From Methylogaea oryzae (lineage in GTDB: Bacteria; Pseudomonadota; Gammaproteobacteria; Methylococcales; Methylococcaceae), in assembly GCF_019669985.1 (NCBI RefSeq), contig NZ_AP019782.1, positions 62,001 to 126,000 of the forward strand: 64,000 bases of DNA, read 5' to 3'. A program made the translations under genes and the position numbers. The notes beneath the pieces were generated by a model, which saw only the letters and a list, made by a program, of their open reading frames with translations, made no database searches and was not told where the DNA came from. Below, one piece after another: positions 1 through 7,324 of this stretch (positions within the stretch are counted from its first letter, which is position 1; every line of letters starts with the position of its first letter).

Positions 1-1
1 G

Positions 2-37
2 GTGCTGGTGCTGGTGCTGGTGCGGCGTCGCGCATGA
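2..37 (+). CDS. Possible C-terminal tail of a truncated membrane protein
   Basis: At the left edge one frame reads V-L-V-L-V-L-V-R-R-R-A and then a TGA stop at 35-37. A hydrophobic run followed by a basic cluster is typical of a membrane protein's C-terminus. The underlying DNA is a short GGTGCT tandem repeat, so another frame, open to the TGA at 58-60 and coding Gly-Ala repeats, cannot be excluded. Only about 11 codons are visible, so no function can be assigned. Confidence 0.3.
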   Translation: MLVLVLVRRRA

Positions 38-572
38 ACACCGGCAGGGGAGGCGATTGATATTCTCCGGTCGCGCAGCCGTTCAACGCCAAGCCGGACA
101 AAAGCAAAAAAAAAGGGAGGCCGTCGGCGTATTTCCAACCGCTTCGGCTTTTAAGAAAAACGTGTGTGTTCCGCATAGGGTTTGCCGGACGCCTTAATGT
201 CCTAATTCCGTCGGTAACCGAGGGTGTTATCCAGGATGCTTTCTCGCCCGGCGTTGGTTTAAGTATCGCATGGTGTCGGTTCAATCACACTGCCGCCGGA
301 TAGGCGCCCGCGGACGGGCCATTTTAAGCCGCGATCGTTTCAATCGGATGGCCGCCTCCTCTCGGTTTTAGCCGGTGATGGCGCCTTGCGGCGCGAGGCT
401 TTCCCCGTTTTGTCCGGCGGCGGGAATCTTGCGGTTTTTTGCTTACTGGGGGCTTATTTCTCTTCAGCGGCGGGCGATGTCGGCCGGGCGGGCGAAGGGA
501 GTCGCGGCATGCCGCGTTCGGGCGCAATCGTGGCGCTTCCTTGCACCGTTGGTGTATCAACTTTGGGCGGGA

Positions 573-589
573 TGCACAGCGGTGGTGCG
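573..589 (+). promoter_or_regulatory. NtrC-like enhancer box
   Basis: The sequence TGCACAGCGGTGGTGCG matches the NtrC consensus TGCACC-N5-GGTGCA at 10 of 12 defined positions. It lies about 65 bp upstream of the sigma-54 element at 655-670, a normal enhancer distance. A weaker related half-palindrome (TGCACC..GGTGTA, with the wrong spacing) lies at 542-556. The site is visible in the sequence; which NtrC-family protein binds it is inferred. Confidence 0.5.
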
Positions 590-654
590 GGAAGTTTTGC
601 GCCGACGGCGACGGAATATTGCTTAAGTCACTGATAATCAATGAAATGCGTAGA

Positions 655-670
655 TGGCACCAATCGTGCA
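655..670 (+). promoter_or_regulatory. Sigma-54 (RpoN) promoter of the porin gene
   Basis: TGGCACCAATCGTGCA matches the -24/-12 consensus TGGCAC-N5-TTGCA. The -24 element is perfect, the invariant GG and GC are exactly ten bases apart, and only one base of TTGC differs. It lies about 60 bp upstream of the porin start, and an NtrC-like box sits at a suitable distance upstream. Confidence 0.7.
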
Positions 671-728
671 GTAGGGATGTCGTAAAGCCTTAAACCGGCA
701 GCCTAGTACTTATCGAAGGGGTGTGCAG

Positions 729-2159
729 ATGAAAACAAAAGCATCGAGCTTGGTCGCCAGGACACTGGCTTTTGGCGTGCTGGCCGCCTTGGCCGCGCAG
801 TCCGCCAATGCGGACGCGGTCCAGGCCGAAGAGCCTGGCGCGAAGACGGTTGAGGGCGAGGCGAAGCACTGGACCGACGCCAGCGGCTTGGCCGAGGTGC
901 TGGGCGTCAACGTCAATGAAGCCAAGTTCATGAAGGACTGGAACTTGAAGTTCGGCGGTTGGCTCAACAGCAGCGTGTCGGCCAACTTCCACAGCTCGCC
1001 GGACAAATACAACGGCCCGGTGACGTTCAACGACCGCACCGGCGAATTGCAGATGAACCAGCTGTATCTGTATTTGCAGAAAGCGGTCAACGTCAGCGGC
1101 GATGCCTTCGACTGGGGCGGCCGGGTGGACTTCATGTACGGCACCGACGCCATTTTCACCCAGGCTTACGGTTCGCCGGCTTTCGATCCGCGCACCGGCG
1201 CGCCGATCAAGCGCGGCAATTGGGACTTGCACCTGAACAGTCACGGCGACCGTTTCTACGGCATGGCCATTCCGCAGGCCTACGCCGAGTTCAACCTGCC
1301 GGTGGGCAACGGTTTGTCGGTGAAGGCCGGCCACTTCTACACGCCCATCGGCTATGAAGTGGTGACGGCGCCGGACAACTTCTTCGTCACCAAGCCGTAC
1401 ACCATGCAATACGGCGAGCCTTTCACCCATACCGGCGTGTTGGCCAGCTATGCCGTCAACTCCAACTGGAGCGCCACGGCCGGCGCGGTGACGGGCAGCA
1501 ACACCGGCGGTTGGGACGGCAACTGGAACCGCGATCTGGGCAACTGGGCGTTCCTGGGCGGCGCGACCTGGACCAGCGACGACGCGGGCACCTCCCTGGC
1601 GCTGACCTCCACCGCCGGCGGACGCAGCGAAGACTCCAGCTCGCCTTGGGCCATGTACAGCTTGGTGGGCAAGCATAACTTCACCGATAAGCTGCATTAC
1701 GTGATCCAGCACGACCACGGCTTCGCCAACAACGTGATTACGGCGCACAGCGCGCGCAACGGCACCGGTACGGAAAACGCCCGCTGGTACGGCATCAACC
1801 AGTACCTGTTCTACGACATCGACGACAAGCTGTCGGCCGGCGTGCGCGCCGAATGGTTCCGCGACCACAACGGCTTCCGCGTCTGGGGACCGGGGCGTTG
1901 CGGCGCCAGCACCAACGTCAACAACGGCGCGGGCGACACTTATGCTTGCGGCGGCACCACCGCCGCGACCAACGGCGCTTATCCGTGGGAAGGCAGCAAC
2001 TACTACGCGGTGACGGCCGGGTTGAACTATAAAGCCACCAAGTGGCTGACGGTACGGCCCAACCTCCGCTACGACTGGACCGACAAAACCCAGGCGTTCG
2101 ACGCGGGCCGGCGCAAGGATCAGTTGTTGTTTACGACCGACGTGGTCATCACTTTTTAG
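729..2159 (+). CDS. Outer-membrane beta-barrel porin (BBP2/OmpL-like)
   Basis: This is a 476-residue secreted protein. It begins with an N-terminal signal peptide (MKTKASSLVARTLAFGVLAALAAQSANA) and continues with alternating polar/aromatic beta-strand sequence such as LNLKFGGWLNSSV-type strands. It ends in a C-terminal Phe, the usual signal for BAM-mediated insertion of outer-membrane barrels. The segment around 'AGHFYTPIGYEVV' resembles the putative beta-barrel porin-2 family. ATG 729 is preferred over GTG 723 because GAAGGGG lies seven bases upstream of it. The upstream sigma-54 promoter and NtrC-like box, with amtB as a near neighbour, suggest uptake of a nitrogenous solute under nitrogen limitation. 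That role is inferred; the substrate cannot be read from the sequence. Confidence 0.85.
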   Translation: MKTKASSLVARTLAFGVLAALAAQSANADAVQAEEPGAKTVEGEAKHWTDASGLAEVLGVNVNEAKFMKDWNLKFGGWLNSSVSANFHSSPDKYNGPVTFNDRTGELQMNQLYLYLQKAVNVSGDAFDWGGRVDFMYGTDAIFTQAYGSPAFDPRTGAPIKRGNWDLHLNSHGDRFYGMAIPQAYAEFNLPVGNGLSVKAGHFYTPIGYEVVTAPDNFFVTKPYTMQYGEPFTHTGVLASYAVNSNWSATAGAVTGSNTGGWDGNWNRDLGNWAFLGGATWTSDDAGTSLALTSTAGGRSEDSSSPWAMYSLVGKHNFTDKLHYVIQHDHGFANNVITAHSARNGTGTENARWYGINQYLFYDIDDKLSAGVRAEWFRDHNGFRVWGPGRCGASTNVNNGAGDTYACGGTTAATNGAYPWEGSNYYAVTAGLNYKATKWLTVRPNLRYDWTDKTQAFDAGRRKDQLLFTTDVVITF

Positions 2160-2248
2160 TCGGGGTTTTTGGCCGGGAGTCGGCCAAGACGACCTCCCAT
2201 CCTGCCAAGGATCGGCTTCAGCAACGCTTTTGGTGGCGTTCTCTCGGT

Positions 2249-2286
2249 ACGGCGTTCGCGGTTAAAACCGCAAACGCCGTTTTTTT
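2249..2286 (+). terminator. Rho-independent terminator of the porin gene
   Basis: ACGGCGTT and AACGCCGT, plus inner GCGGTT and AACCGC, form a stem with one C-A mismatch and a two-base loop. It is followed by seven T residues on the plus strand. It lies about 90 bp after the porin stop and next to the end of the convergent gene. Confidence 0.9.
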
Positions 2287-2596
2287 ATGAGCAAAGGCTT
2301 TGCGCCCGGTCGCTGATGGCCTGCACCTGGCCCGTGCCGTCCACCCGCCAGCGGTAGCGGATTTCCATGCTTTTGCTGGCGAGGAAGGCGCGCTCCACGT
2401 CCACGCCGCCTTCCGCCGGGAACACGCGCCAGCCCAAGTCGCGGTGGCTGGACGAGAGTTTATGGCCCAGGTATTGGTCGATGGTTTCGCCGTCGGCGCA
2501 GGGATGGCTTTTGACGATTTGCTCCGCGTCGGCTTCGCCGGCCGCCCCGTAGGCGGGGGCGCCCAGTGTCGCCAGCAGGATCAGTAATTTTTTCAT
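2285..2596 (-). CDS. Small secreted protein, paralogue of the 14.1-kb gene
   Basis: The 103-residue product has a clear signal peptide (MKKLLILLATLGAPAYG-A) and a mature part of about 85 residues with one Cys near each end, which could form a disulfide. I do not recognise the family. The core 'SHRDLGWRVF..(E)GG.DVERAFLASKSME.RYRWRV' and the ending 'SDRA.SLCS' are shared almost exactly with the protein encoded at 14079-14465, so the two are paralogues. It lies 64 bp downstream of amtB on the same strand and may be co-transcribed, although a GC-rich hairpin separates them. The function is unknown; an envelope location is the only supported statement. Confidence 0.75.
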   Translation of the reverse strand: MKKLLILLATLGAPAYGAAGEADAEQIVKSHPCADGETIDQYLGHKLSSSHRDLGWRVFPAEGGVDVERAFLASKSMEIRYRWRVDGTGQVQAISDRAQSLCS

Positions 2597-2629
2597 GCTC
2601 GGTCTCGCAGTCTCGGAGTGGGCGAGTCC

Positions 2630-2659
2630 GGCGCCGGCCGGTATCCGGCGCCGGCCGCG
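2630..2659. repeat. GC-rich inverted/direct repeat between amtB and the small gene
   Basis: CCGGCGCCGGCC occurs twice, separated by GGTAT. Each copy is self-complementary and the pair can form a long hairpin. It lies directly after the amtB stop but has no T-tract, so it is at most a weak terminator or an mRNA-stabilising structure. Confidence 0.5.
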
Positions 2660-2660
2660 T

Positions 2661-3950
2661 TCACATGTTGTAGCCTTTGGAATCGTGCTGGGCGATGTCC
2701 AGGCCCTCGGTTTCCTCGTCGGCGCCGACGCGTATGCCGAGCACGGCGTCCAGCCCCTTGAGCAGGACGAAGCTCACCGCGCCGCTCCAGGCCAGGGTCA
2801 CGCCCACGCCGAACGCTTGCAGCGCCACCTGCCCCAACATCCCCGATTCCGCGGCAAGGCCGCTGCCGCCCAGGGATTCCGCCGCGAAAATGCCGGTCAA
2901 CACTGCGCCGGCCATGCCGCCCACGCCGTGGACGGGAAACACGTCCAGGGCGTCGTCCACCTGCCAGCGGCGCTTGATGACCTGGATGGAGAAAAAGCAC
3001 AGGCCGCCGGCGGCGATGCCGATGAACAGCGCGCCGCCCGGTCCGACGAAGCCGGCCGCCGGCGAAATCATGCCCAGGCCCGCCACCATGCCGGTGATGA
3101 TGCCCAGTACGCTGGGCTTGCCGTAACGGATCCACTCGATGCTCATCCACACCAGGGCGGCGGCGGCGGCGGCGATGTGGGTGGTGAGCATGGCCATGCC
3201 GGCGGCGCCGTTGGCCATCAGCGCGCTGCCGGCGGAAAAGCCGTGCCAGCCCACCCAAAGGATGCCGCCGCCGGTGGCGGTCATGGTCAGGTTGTGGGGG
3301 GGCATGGGCGTGCGGGGAAAGCCTTTGCGCGGCCCCAGCATCAGCGCCGCCACCAGGGCCGCGATGCCGCCGCTGGTGTGCACCACGATGCCGCCGGCGA
3401 AATCCATCACCCCCAGCCGTTGCAGCCAGCCGCCGCCCCACATCCAATGGCACACCGGCACGTAAACCAGCAGCAGCCACAGGCCGGTGAAGGCCAGCAG
3501 GGCGGAGAATTTCATGCGCTCCGCCAAGCCGCCGACGATGAGCGCCGGGGCGAAAATGGCGAAGGTCAGGTGGTACATGACGAACACCGATTCCGGCAGG
3601 TTGCCGTGCAGGGTGTCGGCGCCGATGCCGGCCAGGAACAGCCGCGACAGACCGCCGAGCGCGTCGTTGCCCTCGGTCAGTGCCAGGCTATAGCCGGCAA
3701 CCACCCACAGAATCGAAGCCAGGGACGTGATGGCGAAGCAGTGCATGAGCACCGACAGCACGTTTTTGGCGCGCACCAAGCCGCCGTAGAACAGCGCCAG
3801 GCCGGGCACGGTCATGAACAGCACCAGCGCGGCGGAAGTGAGTATCCAGGCGGTGTCGGCTGAGTTGAGCTCTTCCGCCGCGGCCGCCAGCGGAGCGAGC
3901 AGCAACGCGCCCGCGGAAACTAAAGGCAATACCCGTTTATTGTTATTCAT
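2661..3950 (-). CDS. amtB: Ammonium transporter AmtB
   Basis: This is a 429-residue inner-membrane ammonium channel of the Amt/Mep/Rh family, with a signal-like first segment and about eleven further membrane helices. Hallmarks are 'ERMKFSA', 'DFAGGIVVHTSGG', 'GGGILWVGWHGFSAGSAL' and the C-terminal 'GLDIAQHD.KGY'. The pore twin histidines are His191 and His341, 150 residues apart as in E. coli AmtB. The ATG at 3950 is used; an in-frame GTG two codons upstream is less likely. No glnK is adjacent, which is unusual because amtB normally pairs with it; the PII partner must be elsewhere. A candidate sigma-54 site lies about 100 bp upstream, consistent with NtrC control. Confidence 0.95.
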   Translation of the reverse strand: MNNNKRVLPLVSAGALLLAPLAAAAEELNSADTAWILTSAALVLFMTVPGLALFYGGLVRAKNVLSVLMHCFAITSLASILWVVAGYSLALTEGNDALGGLSRLFLAGIGADTLHGNLPESVFVMYHLTFAIFAPALIVGGLAERMKFSALLAFTGLWLLLVYVPVCHWMWGGGWLQRLGVMDFAGGIVVHTSGGIAALVAALMLGPRKGFPRTPMPPHNLTMTATGGGILWVGWHGFSAGSALMANGAAGMAMLTTHIAAAAAALVWMSIEWIRYGKPSVLGIITGMVAGLGMISPAAGFVGPGGALFIGIAAGGLCFFSIQVIKRRWQVDDALDVFPVHGVGGMAGAVLTGIFAAESLGGSGLAAESGMLGQVALQAFGVGVTLAWSGAVSFVLLKGLDAVLGIRVGADEETEGLDIAQHDSKGYNM

Positions 3951-4049
3951 GGCCACCCCGAAAAGTCGGCGTTTGGTTGGGGTGCGGACTCGCGGGGCAA
4001 GTGCGTCGCACCATATTGGGGCGAATTCGCTTGGAAGGCCCCATTGCGG

Positions 4050-4065
4050 GGCATATTCTGCCCCA
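4050..4065 (-). promoter_or_regulatory. Candidate sigma-54 promoter of amtB
   Basis: Read on the minus strand, TGGGGCAGAATATGCC has the invariant GG and GC spaced by ten bases, but matches the rest of TGGCAC-N5-TTGC only partly. It lies about 100 bp upstream of the amtB start. No clear NtrC box was found upstream of it, so it remains tentative. Confidence 0.3.
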
Positions 4066-4133
4066 TGGCGGGGCGCGTGGCTACGGGGCGGCGGACGATG
4101 GCCGGGGAGGCCGTGTTGCGCTTAGGGGCGGGA

Positions 4134-5663
4134 TCAGCGGCGGCGGGCGCCGCCTGTTTCCGTTTTGGCGGCGTACATCTTGTCGTCGGCGGCCCGCAAC
4201 AGCTCGTCCGCGGTGTCTCCCTCGTCGGGAAACACGGTGACGCCGATGGATGCGGCGATGGAGCGGGACTCGTCGTGCAGGCGCATGGGCGGGGCCAAGG
4301 CGGCCTGGATTTTGTCGACCACCCCGGCGATGTGCCCGTTGCTGTCCACCTCGGAAAAAATGATGGTGAATTCGTCGCCGCCGATGCGCGCGACGGTATC
4401 CGAGCGGCGCAGCACGCCTTCGAGCCGCCGCGCCGTTTCGCACAGGTAGGCGTCGCCGGCGGCGTGGCCGAAATCGTCGTTGATGGCTTTGAAACCGTCC
4501 AGGTCCACGAACATCAGCGCGCCCCGTTTGCCGTGGCGCTTGGCCTGCGCCACCGCGACCCTGAGGCGGTCGTAGAACAAGCGGCGGTTGGGCAGGCCGG
4601 TGAGGCTGTCGAAATTGGCCAAACGCCACATTTCGTCTTCCAATCGCTTATTGTCGGTGACGTCCCTGGCCGTGCCTTCCACCCCGACGACGTTTCCTGC
4701 CGGGTCTTTGCAGTAATGGGCGTTGGTCGAAACCCACACCATGTCGCCGTTCTTGTGCTTTAACGCCTTGCGGTAGCCGAACACCGCGCCGCCGTTTTGT
4801 TTAAGCTCCACGGCGATATCCTTCCTGATGCTGGGGTCGACATACAGCTCCTCCGTCTTGCGGCCCAGCAACTCTTCCGGACGGTAGCCGAGCAGGCTGG
4901 TGACCGAAGGCGACAGGCGGATCAGGTTGCCTTCCAGATCCTCGCGGAAAAAAACGTCCTGCATATTGTTCAGGATGGTGCGCAGCTCCTCCTCCGAGCG
5001 GCGGATGGTTTCCGCGTCCCGTGCGCGCAGCTCGATTTCGTGCCGCAGGCTTTCGGACAATTCGTCCTTTTCCAACCCGTAGCGGATATTTTCCCGCACC
5101 GCGTCATGGACGCGCCGCGCCGTGCACAGCAGCACCAGGGTGTGGACCACCATCATCAGCGCCATCAGGCGATATATCTCGCCGTCCTTTCCGGCCAGAT
5201 AGGCGGTCATCATGAGCATGGCCGGCAGCATGAAGACTTCGCTGCCACCGCGGACGGCGCTGTGGACCGTGGCGCTGGAAGCGCTCATGCCGCCGATCAG
5301 CAAGGCGAAGCCCGCTTCGATGGCCACCACGTCCGGCAGGATCAAGGTGCCCATTCCCCAGACGGTGCCGGCCGCCGCGGAGCCCAGCAAGTAGCCGGAT
5401 TTCCAGCGCTGCCAATGGGTGATCGCGCCGCGCGCCGACAGGCGCTGGAACCGCGCGGTGAAAAACACTCTGACCAGGTAGATGGCGAGCATGCCGCCGG
5501 ACCAGGCGAACAGGCTCGGGGCGGATACGTAGTTCTTCAACAGGTAATAGGCCAACCCCAAACAGGCGAAAGAGCCCGCCAACGCGGTATGGCCGTGGCG
5601 GAACAGCAGCTTTACCTGCTCCACGGCGGTTTTGCGTTGAAGGTTGGAGTCGAGGGCGTTCAT
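4134..5663 (-). CDS. Membrane PAS-GGDEF diguanylate cyclase
   Basis: The 509-residue protein is predicted to make the second messenger cyclic di-GMP from two GTP. Residues 25-185 contain about five membrane helices. A coiled-coil linker (190-225) is followed by a PAS domain (about 225-335, ending 'GVEGTARDVTDNKR') and a GGDEF domain (about 340-500). The catalytic motif GGDEF at 428-432 is intact, as is the RxxD inhibitory site (R419-D422) exactly five residues before it, so product feedback inhibition is expected. No EAL domain is present. The membrane sensor part is not a family I recognise, so the signal is unknown. It is a single gene, divergent from nothing obvious, upstream of amtB on the same strand. 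Confidence 0.9.
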   Translation of the reverse strand: MNALDSNLQRKTAVEQVKLLFRHGHTALAGSFACLGLAYYLLKNYVSAPSLFAWSGGMLAIYLVRVFFTARFQRLSARGAITHWQRWKSGYLLGSAAAGTVWGMGTLILPDVVAIEAGFALLIGGMSASSATVHSAVRGGSEVFMLPAMLMMTAYLAGKDGEIYRLMALMMVVHTLVLLCTARRVHDAVRENIRYGLEKDELSESLRHEIELRARDAETIRRSEEELRTILNNMQDVFFREDLEGNLIRLSPSVTSLLGYRPEELLGRKTEELYVDPSIRKDIAVELKQNGGAVFGYRKALKHKNGDMVWVSTNAHYCKDPAGNVVGVEGTARDVTDNKRLEDEMWRLANFDSLTGLPNRRLFYDRLRVAVAQAKRHGKRGALMFVDLDGFKAINDDFGHAAGDAYLCETARRLEGVLRRSDTVARIGGDEFTIIFSEVDSNGHIAGVVDKIQAALAPPMRLHDESRSIAASIGVTVFPDEGDTADELLRAADDKMYAAKTETGGARRR

Positions 5664-5756
5664 GGTACCGGTGGTTTGGCGGTGCGCCCTATGGTAGTGC
5701 GGCGCGGCACGCGCAACAACACAAGTCGGCTTGGCCTCCGGCGCCCTGCGGCCGGC

Positions 5757-7322
5757 CTACGGCTGTGGCGGCGGCGCTTCCGCTTCCTCGTCCAGCATCC
5801 CGCCCCAGTCGGTGCGCTCCGCCATGGCGCGGCGGATGTCTTCCGGCACGATTTCCCGCCCTTCGCGCAGCTCCCAGCCGCCGCCCAGGGCCTTGTACAT
5901 GGCGATGAGGTGGCGCGCCACATCGCCCTGGCTGCTGGTGAGGCGGTCTTGCTGCTGCACCAGGAACTGCTGGGCGTTGAGCACCCGGTTGTAGTCCTCG
6001 ATGCCTTCCCGGTACTGGGCCAGGGAAATGTCCACGGCGCGGCGCGAGGCCTCCACGCCTTGCTGCAAATCGGCCACCTGCTCGCGGGTCTTGAGGAAGG
6101 CCACCATGGCGTCCTCCACCTCGCGCAAGGCTTTCAAGACGGCGTTCTGGTAGCCGATCAGCAGCTCTTGGAAGCGGGCGTCCTGCACCCGCACGTTGTT
6201 CTTCAAGCGGCCGTAATGCAGGATCGGCCAGGTGACGGTGGGGCCGATCTTGGCCGCCATGGCGTGGGCGCCGAAGACGTCGAAGGCGTCCACGCCCTGG
6301 GTGGAGCCGGCCAGCAGGCCGATGCTGCCTTGCAGGGAAAAGCGCGGGAACAGGTCGGCTTGGGTGACGCCGATCATGGCGCTTTGCGCCGCCGCTTTGA
6401 ATTCTTCGCGGCGCACGTCCGGCCGGCGGCGGACCACTTCGGCGGGGATGCCCACCGCCACGTCCGGCGGCGCGCTGGGGATGGCGCCTTTGTTGCCCAG
6501 CAGGTCGGCCAGATGGTCGGGCGGCAGGCCGAGCAGGATGCTGAGGGCGTTTTTCGATTGGCGCAGGCCGATTTCCAAGGAGGACACCAGGGCGCGGGTG
6601 CCGTGCAGCAGCGCCTTGGCTTGCTGCACGTCCAGTTCGGTGCTGATGCCGTTGCGGTACTGCGCTTCGGCGATGCGCAAACTGCGCTGTTGGATCTCCA
6701 CGTTGTCCCGCGCCAGCGCCAGGCGCTGCTCGAAGGCGCGGATTTGCGTGTAGCCGGACGCCGCTTCGGCGGTCAGGCTGACCAGCACGTCGTCGTAATC
6801 CAGCAGCGACGCCTCCAGGTTGGCGTCGGCCGCTTCCACGCCGCGGCGGAATTTGCCCCATAGGTCCACTTCCCACAGCGCGTCGAACCCCATGTCGAAG
6901 GCGGTGTAGATGCGGTCGAAGTTGGTGAGGTTGGGGCTGTTGCCGCTGAGCTGGTTGTGGGACAGGCTGCTGCCCAGCTGTTGGGTTTGCGGGAACAGCT
7001 TGCCCTTGGCGATGCCCAATTGCGCCCGCGCTTCCATGATGCGCACCGCGGCGGCTTGCAGGCCGGGGTTCTGGCGGTAGGCGGTGTCGATGACGTTGTC
7101 CAGCGCTGGGTCCTTGAATATTTTCCACCATTGGCGGAAATCGCCGCGCTTGAGCGTGGTGTTGTCCTTGTCCAGCCAGTTCTCGGCGGTCTTGATTTCG
7201 GGGGCGATGAAATCGGGGCCCAGCTTGAAACAGCCGCCGAGCAGGCTGGCCAACGCCAATACCGCCGTGATGGGCAGGCGCCCCCTTTTTTTCCGGTGGC
7301 CGGAGCCGCGATTTCCGCTCAT
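5757..7322 (-). CDS. NodT/OprM-type outer-membrane efflux lipoprotein
   Basis: This 521-residue protein is an outer-membrane channel of the RND/type I secretion factor class. The signal peptide ends in the lipobox L-L-G-G-C, so it is predicted to be lipid-anchored. The duplicated outer-membrane efflux repeats are clear: 'DFRQWWKIFKDPALD', 'ALWEVDLWGKFRRGVEAA' and 'IPAEVVRRRPDVRREE' are typical NodT-family signatures. The start at 7322 lies two bases after the stop of the HEAT-repeat gene, indicating one transcript. The usual partners, an RND pump and a periplasmic adaptor, are absent. It is instead coupled to a HEAT-repeat membrane protein, which makes its cargo unclear. Confidence 0.9.
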   Translation of the reverse strand: MSGNRGSGHRKKRGRLPITAVLALASLLGGCFKLGPDFIAPEIKTAENWLDKDNTTLKRGDFRQWWKIFKDPALDNVIDTAYRQNPGLQAAAVRIMEARAQLGIAKGKLFPQTQQLGSSLSHNQLSGNSPNLTNFDRIYTAFDMGFDALWEVDLWGKFRRGVEAADANLEASLLDYDDVLVSLTAEAASGYTQIRAFEQRLALARDNVEIQQRSLRIAEAQYRNGISTELDVQQAKALLHGTRALVSSLEIGLRQSKNALSILLGLPPDHLADLLGNKGAIPSAPPDVAVGIPAEVVRRRPDVRREEFKAAAQSAMIGVTQADLFPRFSLQGSIGLLAGSTQGVDAFDVFGAHAMAAKIGPTVTWPILHYGRLKNNVRVQDARFQELLIGYQNAVLKALREVEDAMVAFLKTREQVADLQQGVEASRRAVDISLAQYREGIEDYNRVLNAQQFLVQQQDRLTSSQGDVARHLIAMYKALGGGWELREGREIVPEDIRRAMAERTDWGGMLDEEAEAPPPQP

Positions 7323-7324
7323 CC

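Larger units (their letters stand above)
38..722. other. 685-bp non-coding region upstream of the porin
   Basis: No convincing gene was found. Short open frames on both strands lack ribosome binding sites and look compositional. The right-hand third carries the sigma-54 promoter and NtrC-like box described separately. The left part has an A-rich stretch around 104-115 but no clear terminator. Confidence 0.6.

Noticed and set aside
1-22. GGTGCT tandem repeat at the left edge as a CRISPR or satellite
   Set aside because: Only three to four units of six bases are visible with no spacers; it is most simply part of a coding tail.
3995-4015. Alternative sigma-54 site for amtB (TGGTGCGACGCACTTGC on the minus strand)
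   Set aside because: The GG and GC elements are separated by 12 rather than 10 bases, which sigma-54 does not tolerate.
4797-6863. Long plus-strand open frame (688 codons)
   Set aside because: It lies opposite the diguanylate cyclase and the outer-membrane lipoprotein genes, has low-complexity His/Gln/Val/Gly-rich translation, no domain sense and no ribosome binding site. It is a GC-driven shadow.
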